In this document: piece by piece, positions 37,945-46,917 of the stretch
Numbering within the stretch: position 1 is the stretch's first letter
Layout of the letters: the number at the start of each line of letters is the position of its first letter
From: Saccharophagus sp. K07
Lineage (GTDB): Bacteria; Pseudomonadota; Gammaproteobacteria; Pseudomonadales; Cellvibrionaceae
DNA: 64,000 bases
Assembly: GCF_014336955.1 (NCBI RefSeq)
Contig: NZ_QRAI01000004.1
Location: 248,001-312,000 of the forward strand
Reading direction: 5' to 3'
The notes under the pieces: model-generated
Told to the model about the DNA's origin: nothing
The model's database searches: none
What the model saw: only the letters and a program-made list of their open reading frames with translations
Made by a program: the position numbers and the translations under genes

Positions 37945-39594
37945 TTACTCTGGGTACAGCGGCGCAGCCAGGGCCGCAGCCAGGGGTGGATCACGTTCAT
38001 AAATATCGTTGCGAAAGTTTAATTGGTCCTGACTGTCGGCCCAGGCGGTCCAGTATTCGATATGCACGGGAATCGGATTTTTGAGGAATACCGTACGCAG
38101 CTTTCCTTTGGCAACGATTTCATCAATTTGTCTCCGGCTTAGGCCATTGTCCTTAAGTAACCACGCGGCGAGATCCAACGGCTCGGCCACTCGGACACAG
38201 CCTGAACTGAAGGCCCGGTCCGATTTGCGGAATAGCTCGCGCGAGGGAGTGTCGTGCAAATAAACGTCATGTGCATTGGGGAACATGAATTTCACTTGTC
38301 CCAGCGCGTTGTATGGCCCGGGCCCCTGGACCAACTGGTAGGGAAAATTGCGGGTATTAAATTTCTTCCAGTCTACGCTAGCGGGGTCCACTGGATTTTG
38401 ATTGTGGTCGTATACCGTAAATCCCATGCGAGTTAGATAGTCCGGGTCCGCCTGGATATCGGGCAACTTGTCGCGCACGATTAATTTAAAAGGCACGGTC
38501 CAGCTTGGGTTAAACACTATGTAGCGGATGTGATCGCTGAAGACCGGGGTGCGGCGATAGTCGCGACCGACGATCACCGGCTTGCGCATTACGGTCTCGT
38601 TTCTGTCGATCACCTTGAGTTCAAACCCGGCGATATTCACCAATACATATTTTTCGCCAAAGTCCTTCGCCAACCAGCGCCAGCGCTCCATATTGTTGAT
38701 GATGGTCTGGCGTCGCTCCGCCGGCGTTACATTCAGCGCATCTATGGTTTTAGGTCCTATCACCCCGTCAGTATCCAAACCGTGACGGGCCTGGAACTGC
38801 TCAATCGCGGCGACCAGTTCTTCATCGTAAAACTCAGGGTGCGCAAGCGGTTCTGCGATATTGAGATCGCCCCAATAAACAAGCCGCTCACGAATCGCTA
38901 CCAAGCGGCGATCATATTCATTAGGTCTGATGGAAGGGTGACGCGCCAGCGCCTGCCATTTGGGAGCCTTCTCCAGGTCGAAATTCTCTAAAAATCGTCT
39001 CATCCGGAAATAACGAACTTGGCGCGGGCGCAACACCAGAAGGCGTTCATTGACATTCCTGGCGTTGGTCAGCCTTTCCACTACGTCTACCAGATCGCGC
39101 TGGCGGCGCGTGGCGGACCAATCGGTGGAAATACTTTCCGGATCAACTTTGCCCATCAACAAATGACGGGTCAGATTGAACGCTGCATCGGAAATCAGCA
39201 GGTCGTATTCCACATAATTAGGCGACGCTGTCGCTTGTTGATCAGCGTAATTTTTTAAGCGCTTGTAGTGATAATCCTGCGGCAGCAAACCTTCGCTACC
39301 GATGCGACTGATTTCGTCAATCAAGCCGAGTGCCTGCGGCGTCAGCCTTTGGTTTGCGTCATGCCAGGCCGGCTGAAAATTGCGTTCTACATAAAATTCC
39401 TGCAGCGCCGCTTGGTTGAGCAAGGGAATGCCAAAAACCACCAGTCGCTGATCTGCGATGCTGGCTTCTATATGGTTGTGAAGGTTTAACGGCGGTACGT
39501 CCGGCTGTGTTTTCACATCATTTTGTGCGCAAGCTGATAAAAATAAAAAAATCGCCAACGGCAAAACGATGCGGCACAGAAAAAAGCGAAACAT
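37945..39594 (-). CDS. L,D-transpeptidase, YcbB/LdtD type, lipoprotein
   Basis: A 549-residue lipoprotein (LSAC, Cys22). It has an N-terminal scaffold domain (FYVERNFQPAW), a peptidoglycan-binding helix bundle (IEQFQARHGLDTDGVIGPKT, about 262-282) and a YkuD catalytic domain. The catalytic motif is HDVYLHDTP followed by SSGCVRV with the nucleophilic Cys. This matches the large YcbB/LdtD class that makes 3-3 cross-links in peptidoglycan. E. coli LdtD is not a lipoprotein, so the anchor is a variation. It is upstream of an M15-like peptidase on the same strand. Confidence 0.88.
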   Translation of the reverse strand: MFRFFLCRIVLPLAIFLFLSACAQNDVKTQPDVPPLNLHNHIEASIADQRLVVFGIPLLNQAALQEFYVERNFQPAWHDANQRLTPQALGLIDEISRIGSEGLLPQDYHYKRLKNYADQQATASPNYVEYDLLISDAAFNLTRHLLMGKVDPESISTDWSATRRQRDLVDVVERLTNARNVNERLLVLRPRQVRYFRMRRFLENFDLEKAPKWQALARHPSIRPNEYDRRLVAIRERLVYWGDLNIAEPLAHPEFYDEELVAAIEQFQARHGLDTDGVIGPKTIDALNVTPAERRQTIINNMERWRWLAKDFGEKYVLVNIAGFELKVIDRNETVMRKPVIVGRDYRRTPVFSDHIRYIVFNPSWTVPFKLIVRDKLPDIQADPDYLTRMGFTVYDHNQNPVDPASVDWKKFNTRNFPYQLVQGPGPYNALGQVKFMFPNAHDVYLHDTPSRELFRKSDRAFSSGCVRVAEPLDLAAWLLKDNGLSRRQIDEIVAKGKLRTVFLKNPIPVHIEYWTAWADSQDQLNFRNDIYERDPPLAAALAAPLYPE

Positions 39595-39731
39595 AAGTTA
39601 ACGGATTAGAAAATTGGTATAGAGAGTTTAGCTTGGTGGGGCTGAGGTTAGGAAATATTCCTGTGCTAGGCTGATTTTTTTAAATCATTTAAGGAAGGGC
39701 ACGTCCATGTGCACATGCTTGCGAATTTAAA

Positions 39732-40802
39732 TTATTGAGTATCGCCTTCGCGTGGTTGGCGCTGAGCAAATACCCAATCCCACAATCCCGGCTCCAAAAA
39801 TGCGCGTTGCCATAACAAATGACCGTGCTCCAAATTGTCGAATTTGGTTACCCAAGCGCAACCGCCCTGGCCGCGAATATGTTCAACTGCGCGATCCGTA
39901 TCCTGGTGGCTGTTGGTGTAATCAATGGAAGAACTGAAAGCCCACACAGGTACCTTGTTTTGCGCAATGCTGTTGAGGAAGGTCAGAGCCGGTGTATGGC
40001 CTGCCATCGGAATAGCCGCTGCGACCAGATCAGGTCGGCGCTGCGCCAACTCCCAAGTGCCGCCACCACCCATGGACACGCCGGTCACATAAATACGCGC
40101 AGGGTCGACCTGGTAGGTTTCGATAATGTTTTCGATCAGCTCGATCAAAGCCGAACCGTATTTTGAAGGCTGTGAATTAACCTGGAAGAAAGGCCCGCCG
40201 TTGGACGACCATTCATTGGAATAGAAATTACAGTCAGCCGACTGAACGCAATGTGGCAACACAATATAAGCCGGATATTTCTGGCGATTTTCGGCGGTGA
40301 GCAGACCGGCAGTAGAACCGAGCAGGAAGGGCGCACCATCCACCAGAATATTGCCGTCGGCTACCTCGCGTCCGTAGCCGCCGTGCAGCGATACCACCAG
40401 CGGGAACAGCTGATTCGGATTCTGTTTAGCTTGTTCCGGCGTATAGAAATGCCACGGCAAATCGATGCGCGAGCCCTTAAATGTATCCATTTTGGTCAGC
40501 ATGGTTTTGTACACGTCTTTTGGCACTTCCAATTCCGTGTAAGGCGGAGGTGTTACCTGCTGGCGCTCCGGTGGCTGCTGCGGACAGGTCAAACGCGGCA
40601 CTATTTTGCCCAAACCTGAACTGCTGGACGATGAGCTTGAAGAAGAGCTGCTGGATGACGATGAACTGCTGGAACTGCTGGACGAGCTGGAACTGGATGA
40701 GCTGCTGCTCGACGAACTGGAGCTCGCCGTACCCCCACACGCCGTCAGCATCGCCGCCAACAGCACCCCCGATACCAATCTAATACTTTGCTGTGCCTTC
40801 AT
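39732..40802 (-). CDS. poly-Ser lipoprotein esterase, alpha/beta-hydrolase
   Basis: A 356-residue lipoprotein (LTAC, Cys22) with a run of 36 serines at 27-62. An alpha/beta-hydrolase follows: LFPLVVSLHGGYG as the oxyanion strand, GVSMGGGGTW as the nucleophile elbow (GxSxG), and EHGHLLW near the end with the likely catalytic His. It resembles PHB-depolymerase/feruloyl-esterase type enzymes. With the serine linker, it fits a surface esterase acting on plant polysaccharide; the substrate is inferred. Confidence 0.8.
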   Translation of the reverse strand: MKAQQSIRLVSGVLLAAMLTACGGTASSSSSSSSSSSSSSSSSSSSSSSSSSSSSSSSSSSSGLGKIVPRLTCPQQPPERQQVTPPPYTELEVPKDVYKTMLTKMDTFKGSRIDLPWHFYTPEQAKQNPNQLFPLVVSLHGGYGREVADGNILVDGAPFLLGSTAGLLTAENRQKYPAYIVLPHCVQSADCNFYSNEWSSNGGPFFQVNSQPSKYGSALIELIENIIETYQVDPARIYVTGVSMGGGGTWELAQRRPDLVAAAIPMAGHTPALTFLNSIAQNKVPVWAFSSSIDYTNSHQDTDRAVEHIRGQGGCAWVTKFDNLEHGHLLWQRAFLEPGLWDWVFAQRQPREGDTQ

Positions 40803-41135
40803 AAGTTTTCCCCTAATAATTGCCCGAAAAAATAAAAATGCTTCGCCACACTTTTGTATGAAAAATTGTGCTTGTGGCTTGCCTGTGCGGTTGTCAATGT
40901 CAGCGGTTGATTAACCTGTAGTGCATAAGGCGGGCGGAGTTTAGCACGCAGGCGCATTTTCGATGTGGGCAAAAATCGCAAGATAGCGGACACTTTACAA
41001 TTCTCGTACTGCAGGTTTTGCGGTGAGCAAACACTTTGGCGGATACCAATGGGAGACTGTGTGAAACCGTGACCTAAGATCGATAATGATGCTGTATTCT
41101 TGAGCTAATACTTATTTAAATTGCGCAACCAAAAG
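40803..41135. other. 333-base divergent intergenic region
   Basis: It lies between the poly-Ser esterase (minus) and an acetyltransferase (plus). No gene, hairpin or clear promoter pair was recognised. Confidence 0.35.
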
Positions 41136-41627
41136 ATGAAATATAAATCCTTAGAAATTTCCTATCTCGCGGACAGAATGGAGTTTTTGGACGAACTCGC
41201 CACACTTCATCAAGCTCAGTGGGGGCATTTAAATCCAGAAATGACACTGCTCGGACGAAAGGAATTGATTGCAGGTGCTGCAGGGAAAAAGGCGATACCT
41301 TCGGTGTTTATTGCGCTTGTTGAAAATGAATTGGCCGGTTTTGCAGCAATCATTCCACACGATATGGAGGATAGGCCCGACCTTACCCCATGGTTGGCTG
41401 CTGTTTATGTCAAGGAGGAGTTTCGTCGCCAAGGGATTGCCAGCAAATTGGTTACTCGCTGTGAGCAGGAAGCCGCAGAATTAAATGTCAGCACTTTATA
41501 TCTGTATACCAATTCTGCGTCTGGGCTGTATGAAAAATTAGGTTGGAGTCTCTTGGAACAATACGAGCACAAGGGCGCCGTGGTCGATATTATGTGCAAG
41601 CGTATTCAGCTGTTTGGCAATGAATAG
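41136..41627 (+). CDS. GNAT family N-acetyltransferase
   Basis: A 163-residue acetyltransferase with the acetyl-CoA loop EFRRQGIASKLV (about 97-108), the preceding strand LAAVYV and the closing LYEKLGWSLLEQ. ATG 41136 is preferred to TTG 41121. The acceptor cannot be told; the C-terminus (VVDIMCKRI) is typical of small-molecule GNATs. Confidence 0.8.
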   Translation: MKYKSLEISYLADRMEFLDELATLHQAQWGHLNPEMTLLGRKELIAGAAGKKAIPSVFIALVENELAGFAAIIPHDMEDRPDLTPWLAAVYVKEEFRRQGIASKLVTRCEQEAAELNVSTLYLYTNSASGLYEKLGWSLLEQYEHKGAVVDIMCKRIQLFGNE

Positions 41628-41786
41628 ACGCAATGGCTATGTAGTGCTGCGCTTTTAGCGGTTATATCGAATAGTATCCGTCCTTTAATCGTTAAGAACT
41701 CTTGAGCAAGTTTCATTGAGCTAACTTGCTTGATTTGCTGATTAAACCCGACCACAATACTGTATTTCCAAACAGTATCTGGTTGT

Positions 41787-42923
41787 ATGAGCGATTTCCC
41801 CGAAGACAGTCCCGAGCTCTGGGTTGAGCCTCCGCTTAAAGCCCTTAAAGGCCGGGGCGCCTTGACGAATCTGCCGGGGCGTTTTGAAGAGCAGATTATT
41901 GCCCGGACTGACGACGGTTGGTGGCAGGAGCCGGAAGAGCCGGGGGCGCCAGCGACCTTTATCACGCCGGAAACGGCCCGAACGATCCTTACCCGCAATC
42001 AATCGCCCGACTTGCCGTTTTCTGTATCGCTGAATCCCTATCGCGGTTGCGAGCACGGTTGCGTCTATTGTTTTGCGCGGCCGACCCACAGCTATCTCGG
42101 TTTATCGCCGGGTTTGGATTTTGAAACCCGCATTTACGCCAAAGTTAACGCGCCGGAGCTTTTGCGTCGCGAGCTTGCGCATCCCAACTATCAGGTGGAA
42201 TCCATAGCGCTCGGGGTGAATACAGATGCGTATCAGCCATGTGAGCGGCATTTGCAATTAACACGCCGGGTTTTGGAGGTGTTGCACGAGTGCCGTCATC
42301 CAGTTGGTTTGATTACCAAATCGTCATTGATCGAGCGGGATATGGATATTCTGCAGGATATGGCGCAGCGGCAGCTCACCGGAGTGACGATTACCTTGAC
42401 GACGCTGGATCATCAGTTGTCGCGAATTCTCGAACCTCGCGCCGCGTCACCGACACGCCGTTTGCAAACCATTCGCCGTTTGAGCGAAGCCGGAATACCC
42501 GTTTCCGTCAGCGTTGCACCGGTTATTCCGCATATTACCGAGCCGGAATTGGAAGCTGTATTAACTGCCGCAGTAGAGGCGGGAGCTTGCAGTGCGGGTT
42601 ATACGGTTTTGCGTTTGCCTTGGGAGGTGAATCCGCTGTTTCAGCAGTGGTTGGAAACGCATTTTCCGCTGCGCGCAGAAAAAGTGATGAATTGCATTCG
42701 TGATTTGCGCGGCGGCAAAGAAAACGATCCCAACTTCGGATCGCGTATGCGCGGTGAAGGTATTTATGCGGATTTGATTCGCCAGCGTTTCAATAAAACC
42801 TTGCGCAAATTAATCAAGCCGGGCCATAACCGTTTTAGTGATCTCGATTACACGCAATTTCGCCGGCCTTTGGTTGTGCCGGAAACGAAGAAAAATTCCG
42901 CGCAGATGGATTTGTTTTCGTAG
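41787..42923 (+). CDS. PA0069-family radical SAM protein
   Basis: A 378-residue radical SAM enzyme with the cluster motif CEHGCVYC (CxxxCxxC) in NPYRGCEHGCVYCFARP. It is related in layout to spore-photoproduct-lyase-like proteins (LGVNTDAYQPCE, VGLITKSSLIERD). The last residues are QMDLFS, which resembles the beta-sliding-clamp binding pentapeptide QL[SD]LF. This would place it at DNA, consistent with a repair or DNA modification role (inference). The reaction in this family is not established. Confidence 0.85.
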   Translation: MSDFPEDSPELWVEPPLKALKGRGALTNLPGRFEEQIIARTDDGWWQEPEEPGAPATFITPETARTILTRNQSPDLPFSVSLNPYRGCEHGCVYCFARPTHSYLGLSPGLDFETRIYAKVNAPELLRRELAHPNYQVESIALGVNTDAYQPCERHLQLTRRVLEVLHECRHPVGLITKSSLIERDMDILQDMAQRQLTGVTITLTTLDHQLSRILEPRAASPTRRLQTIRRLSEAGIPVSVSVAPVIPHITEPELEAVLTAAVEAGACSAGYTVLRLPWEVNPLFQQWLETHFPLRAEKVMNCIRDLRGGKENDPNFGSRMRGEGIYADLIRQRFNKTLRKLIKPGHNRFSDLDYTQFRRPLVVPETKKNSAQMDLFS

Positions 42924-42954
42924 GTCAGAAAAGGACAGCCGCCTTTTCCGACCT
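42922..42954. terminator. hairpin terminator between convergent genes
   Basis: AGGTCAGAAAAGG at 42922-42934 pairs, with one mismatch, with CCTTTTCCGACCT at 42942-42954 around a 7-base loop. It lies between the radical SAM gene and the convergent fbaA gene. Confidence 0.55.
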
Positions 42955-42974
42955 GCAAATTAACTACACACAAA

Positions 42975-44054
42975 TCACGTATAGCGCTCCAAACAATTCA
43001 AATTTTCGAACGCGGTTTTTAAGCGCGCAACCATGGATTCTTCGCCTTTGCGCAGCCAAACTCTTGGGTCGTAGTATTTTTTATTGGGCTTGTCGTCGCC
43101 TTCCGGGTTGCCGATTTGGCTTTGCAGATAGGCTTCGTTTTTCTTGTAATACTCCATAATGCCTTGCCAGGTGGCCCATTGAGTATCTGTGTCTATATTC
43201 ATTTTCACCACACCGTAACTCACCGCTTCGCGAATTTCCGCTTCGGTGGAGCCTGAGCCGCCGTGGAAAACAAAATTGAGCGTTTTGGCAGGCACACTGA
43301 GTTTTTCGCTTAAATATTTTTGTGAATTGTCGAGAATTTTCGGCGTGAGTTTGACGTTGCCCGGTTTATAAACCCCGTGCACATTGCCGAAGGATGCGGC
43401 TATGGTAAAACGGTGGCTGATGGCGATCAGTTTTTCGTAAGCGTAAGCCACATCTTGTGGTTGGGTATAAAGCGCCGCGTTGTCTATGCCGGTATTGTCC
43501 ACGCCGTCTTCTTCACCGCCGGTGCAGCCGAGTTCGATTTCCAGCGTCATATCCATTTTTGCCATGCGCTTCAGATACTGCTGAGAAATATCGACGTTTT
43601 CTTCCAGTGTTTCTTCCGATAAATCCAGCATATGAGAGCTGAACAGAGGTTTGCCGGTTGCTGCGAAATGTTGTTCGCTGGCGTCCAGTAAGCCGTCAAT
43701 CCAGGGCAGTAATTTTTTCGCTGCGTGATCTGTGTGCAAAATTACGGGAATTTCATAGGCGGAGGCGACTTCGTGAATAAAGCGCGCAGCAGCTATAGCA
43801 CCGCGAACCGCGCTTTGTTCGTTAGGCAGCTTCAAACTTTTGCCGAGAAAAAAGGCCGCTCCGCCATTGGAGATCTGAATAATGATAGGCGATTGGCAGA
43901 TGCGCGCTGCTTCCAGTGCAGCAATTATGGAGTTGGTGCCGACCACGTTTACCGCAGGATAAGCAAATTGATTATCTTTGGCTGCTTTTAACAGCGTTGT
44001 TACATCTTCACCGGTCACGACACCGGGTGAAACCAGATTTTTTAACGAAGTCAT
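42975..44054 (-). CDS. fbaA: class II fructose-bisphosphate aldolase
   Basis: A 359-residue class IIA aldolase that splits fructose 1,6-bisphosphate into the two triose phosphates. The family zinc and catalytic motifs are visible: ILHTDHAAKK (Asp and His; the usual Cys after His is Ala here), a central ELGCTGGEEDG stretch, SFGNVHGVYKPGN and FVFHGGSGS. The start MTSLKNLVSPGVVTGEDV fits E. coli FbaA. AGG lies eight bases before the ATG. It follows tpiA by 21 bases on the same strand, so they form a two-gene glycolytic operon. Confidence 0.93.
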   Translation of the reverse strand: MTSLKNLVSPGVVTGEDVTTLLKAAKDNQFAYPAVNVVGTNSIIAALEAARICQSPIIIQISNGGAAFFLGKSLKLPNEQSAVRGAIAAARFIHEVASAYEIPVILHTDHAAKKLLPWIDGLLDASEQHFAATGKPLFSSHMLDLSEETLEENVDISQQYLKRMAKMDMTLEIELGCTGGEEDGVDNTGIDNAALYTQPQDVAYAYEKLIAISHRFTIAASFGNVHGVYKPGNVKLTPKILDNSQKYLSEKLSVPAKTLNFVFHGGSGSTEAEIREAVSYGVVKMNIDTDTQWATWQGIMEYYKKNEAYLQSQIGNPEGDDKPNKKYYDPRVWLRKGEESMVARLKTAFENLNCLERYT

Positions 44055-44075
44055 GATGGCTACCTATCAATATTG

Positions 44076-44840
44076 TTAGGAAACGGCGAGCTCAGAAGCC
44101 TGCTGACATATTGCAAGAAAATGGCCGGGATCAAGACTTGCTCCGCCAACCAGCAAACCGTCCACGTCTTTTTGCTCCAGTAATTCGCGGGTATTGATTT
44201 TATTGACACTGCCGCCGTACAAAATACGCAATCGGTTTGCAATTTCGTGTCCAAACATATCCGCCAATTGTGCGCGAATAAATTGATGCACTTCCTGCGC
44301 AATTGTGGGAGTCGCTGCCAGTCCTGTGCCTATGGCCCATACGGGTTCGTAAGCGATGCATAGATCTTTGCCATCGAGATTGATATTCGCCAGGCCTTCG
44401 CGAATTTGTTTATACAACACGTCTTCCGTTACGTTGGCTTCGCGCTCTTGTTGATTTTCACCGACGCAGAGAACGGGCAGCAAATCGTGAGTTAATACTG
44501 TGCGCACTTTGATGTTGCAGCCTTCGTTGGTTTCGCCAAAGATTGCGCGGCGTTCAGAGTGGCCTATCAAACACAGTGAGCAACCGGCCTGTTTCAACAT
44601 TTGTGCCGAGGTTTCTCCGGTGTAAGCGCCGGATTGGTAGCGGCTGACATTTTGGCTGCCGATATGTAATTCGGAAAATTGTAAAAACGTCATCATATCG
44701 CGCATATAAATGTAAGGAGGGCATATGGCGATATCGGCGTTGAAATGTTTACCGATAAAAGAGGCGACGGACACGCAAATCAAATCCAGTCCACCGTTGA
44801 GCTTCCAGTTCGCAATCACAATTGGTTTTCGTATTTTCAT
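44076..44840 (-). CDS. tpiA: triosephosphate isomerase
   Basis: A 254-residue TIM-barrel enzyme. All catalytic elements are present: the lysine in IANWKLNGG, His in IGHSERR, Glu in AYEPVWAIGTG and the phosphate loop LYGGSVN. ATG 44840 with AGGA upstream gives the normal N-terminus KIRKPIVIANWK. It is the first gene before fbaA. In many gammaproteobacteria tpiA lies beside secG instead, so this may be a second copy or a rearranged locus; the window cannot tell. Confidence 0.92.
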   Translation of the reverse strand: MKIRKPIVIANWKLNGGLDLICVSVASFIGKHFNADIAICPPYIYMRDMMTFLQFSELHIGSQNVSRYQSGAYTGETSAQMLKQAGCSLCLIGHSERRAIFGETNEGCNIKVRTVLTHDLLPVLCVGENQQEREANVTEDVLYKQIREGLANINLDGKDLCIAYEPVWAIGTGLAATPTIAQEVHQFIRAQLADMFGHEIANRLRILYGGSVNKINTRELLEQKDVDGLLVGGASLDPGHFLAICQQASELAVS

Positions 44841-45153
44841 TATTTTGTCCTGCGTTGCTGGGTTATTTTTGAGTGATTTTTCCCTGGTTCGAAACCAAGC
44901 TTGGTTCGCAAAACCGAATTGAATGCAGCATATAAAGTGTAGATAAGAAATGAAAGCGGGCCGCTTACTGTGCCAGAGCCAGCTACTCCAAGGACCTCGT
45001 TCAAATGGCGAGCCCAACCATATACCCCCTATAGAACCTGAAGTGCTAGCCTAATAACCAAACAATTCTTCAAAGTAAGACGACCGGTCATATAGAATCC
45101 CCACCATCCCCTGAAGTTTCCTCCGGGACGGAAGGGCTGTAGAGAGGCTAAAC
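44841..45153. other. 313-base divergent intergenic region
   Basis: It lies between tpiA (minus) and the TetR gene (plus). It carries one GACCGGTC palindrome at 45082-45089 and a candidate promoter for the TetR gene around it. Nothing else was recognised. Confidence 0.5.
45069..45096 (+). promoter_or_regulatory. candidate tetR promoter with operator in the spacer
   Basis: A possible -35 TTCAAA (45069-45074) and -10 TATAGA (45091-45096) are separated by 16 bases. The palindrome GACCGGTC (45082-45089) lies between them, a position suited to autorepression by the TetR protein. The promoter boxes are weak matches. Confidence 0.45.
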
Positions 45154-45729
45154 ATGAGCAAACGCGATCAGAAAAAAGAGGAGATCCTCCTCGCTGGCCT
45201 GAGCGTGATGAAGCAAAAGGGTTATAACGGCACCAGCGTCAAAGACATTGTGGACGCGGCCGGTGTGCCCAAAGGGTCTTTCTACAACTACTTCGAAAGC
45301 AAGGAAGCCTTTGCGTTGGATGCGGTGGAGTTCACCGCCAACGCGGAATACGAAGCAGCGGAAGCTATTCTGGCCAATCGCCAGTTGCCACCTCTGGTGC
45401 GTCTGCGCAGCTATTTCGAAAGCAGCCAGCACGCTTGTTGCAATGAAACCCGGCACGGGTGTTTCCTCGGCAATATGTGTCAGGAGATGGCAGATACATC
45501 GGAGGCGATTGGAGAGCTGTTACACCGCAAGCTCAAGCAACTGACGGGGCTTATGGCGGAGGTGATCAGGGAGGCCGAAGAGCAGGGGGCTATTACGCGG
45601 CCGCTCGATCCGTACCAAACAGCCGAGTTTCTCTTCAACGCCTGGGAAGGCGCCATCATGCGTTCAAAGGCATCCAAGAGTAAGGAGCCAATGCACGCAT
45701 TCCTGAATATGTTGACGGTCATTCTCTAA
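45154..45729 (+). CDS. TetR/AcrR family transcriptional regulator
   Basis: A 191-residue repressor-type protein. The N-terminal helix-turn-helix (EEILLAGLSVMKQKGYNGTSVKDIVDAAGVPKGSFYNYFESKEAF) is canonical. The C-terminal ligand domain carries three cysteines near the middle (ACCNETRHGCFLGNM) and a further one at MCQE, so a thiol-reactive or electrophilic inducer is conceivable, as in NemR-type regulators (inference). Identical GACCGGTC palindromes occur before this gene and twice before the next, so it probably represses itself and the LpxR-like gene. Confidence 0.85.
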   Translation: MSKRDQKKEEILLAGLSVMKQKGYNGTSVKDIVDAAGVPKGSFYNYFESKEAFALDAVEFTANAEYEAAEAILANRQLPPLVRLRSYFESSQHACCNETRHGCFLGNMCQEMADTSEAIGELLHRKLKQLTGLMAEVIREAEEQGAITRPLDPYQTAEFLFNAWEGAIMRSKASKSKEPMHAFLNMLTVIL

Positions 45730-45803
45730 CCGCCAACGGTCGCACCGAAGCCAAGTAAACCGGAAAACTCTCTGTTCCGGTTTGTTTGGCCTGATTAAAA
45801 ACC

Positions 45804-45835
45804 GACCGGTCTGTTTTGTTAAAAGACGACCGGTC
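45804..45835 (+). promoter_or_regulatory. two GACCGGTC operators
   Basis: GACCGGTC occurs at 45804-45811 and 45828-45835, 24 bases apart, between the TetR gene and the LpxR-like gene. A third identical copy is upstream of the TetR gene. The flanks share ACGACCGGTCA in two copies. Repressor sites are inferred. Confidence 0.6.
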
Positions 45836-45852
45836 ACCTTGAAGAGGTGGAT

Positions 45853-46908
45853 ATGAAACAGATACGGAATGTCCGGATGGCGTTTCTATTCTGGATCCTT
45901 GCAGTACCTGTGTTGGCCGGAGCAGAAAGCGAAGGTTTCAGTGTGTTTTCGGATACAGTCTGGGACGACGTGGGTGCTGCAGATCGTTGGGCGGCAAGTT
46001 TTGATAACGATTTTCTTGTTCCCGGCGGGCGTGACCAGGATTACACCTACGGATTTAGTGTGATTCGCACCAGCAGCAAGCTGGATGACCATATTGCGAC
46101 CAAACCAATCGGTTTTATCGACGGACTTTTTAAGCTCGATCAGCCGTCGCGCCACGGCATAGAAGTCGGCTTGTACGGGTTTACTCCGGAAGATATTGAG
46201 CGCAAGGACGCCAATCCGGACGACCGGCCTTACGCCAGCCTGGTCTATGCCTCCACCCGGGCAGAACGGGTGTATCCGCTGGAAGGTAAGGTGATTAGCT
46301 CGCAGCTGACCGTCGGAGTACTCGGGATCGATGTTGTCGGCGACTTGCAAAAAGGGCTGCACGACATGGTTGAGGGGAAAGCGCCGCAAGGCTGGCGCCA
46401 CCAGATTTCTGATGGTGGCGAACCGACTTTGCGCTACAGCCTCGCACGCCAGAAATTATTACGCGAGCCCACCGGGACTTTTGAGCTCAAGCATACCCAC
46501 AGCGTTTCCGTCGGCTATATCACCGAGGCCAGTTGGGGAATGAATTTCCGTGCGGGCAAATTAAATTCGCTGTGGCACAACTTTCACCCCGAGCAGGCGA
46601 GCTATGCCGAAACCTCGGCACAGTTGAATAGCCGCACGGCGGAGCGATTTTTCTGGGCCGGTTTTGCCATTAAAGCGCGCGCCTATAACGCATTTTTGCA
46701 AGGGCAGTGGCGCGACTCCGATGTGGAATACAGCAGTGGCGATTTGCGCCATTTAATTCTCGAGGTCTGGGCCGGTTATACCCACGGTTTTGCCAACGGA
46801 ATTTTCGTCAGCTACGGCCTGCGCGGCCACAGCTCGGAAATTCGCCTCGGGCAGGGCGACCGCAATGTCATTTGGGGCGGCGTCATGATCGGGCGCAATC
46901 TCGAATAA
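45853..46908 (+). CDS. LpxR-like outer-membrane protein (DUF2219)
   Basis: A 351-residue protein with a signal peptide (cleaved after about VLAGA, residue 23). The body is a beta-barrel with motifs of the LpxR lipid A 3'-O-deacylase family: FDNDFLV near the start, DQDYTYGFSV, and DDRPYASLVYAST. Amphipathic strands then continue to the end (VIWGGVMIG). GAAGAGG precedes ATG 45853, which is preferred to GTG 45847. It lies directly after two operator palindromes, so expression probably depends on the upstream TetR protein. Deacylase activity is inferred from the family. Confidence 0.7.
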   Translation: MKQIRNVRMAFLFWILAVPVLAGAESEGFSVFSDTVWDDVGAADRWAASFDNDFLVPGGRDQDYTYGFSVIRTSSKLDDHIATKPIGFIDGLFKLDQPSRHGIEVGLYGFTPEDIERKDANPDDRPYASLVYASTRAERVYPLEGKVISSQLTVGVLGIDVVGDLQKGLHDMVEGKAPQGWRHQISDGGEPTLRYSLARQKLLREPTGTFELKHTHSVSVGYITEASWGMNFRAGKLNSLWHNFHPEQASYAETSAQLNSRTAERFFWAGFAIKARAYNAFLQGQWRDSDVEYSSGDLRHLILEVWAGYTHGFANGIFVSYGLRGHSSEIRLGQGDRNVIWGGVMIGRNLE

Positions 46909-46917
46909 ATGAGAAAT

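Noticed and set aside
40606-40914. Leu/Glu/Asp-rich frame opposite the poly-Ser tract (also at 50624-50998 and 48612-48797)
   Set aside because: Such frames are the reverse reading of Ser codons (AGC/TCN read as GCT, GGA, GAA and similar) and have no independent support.
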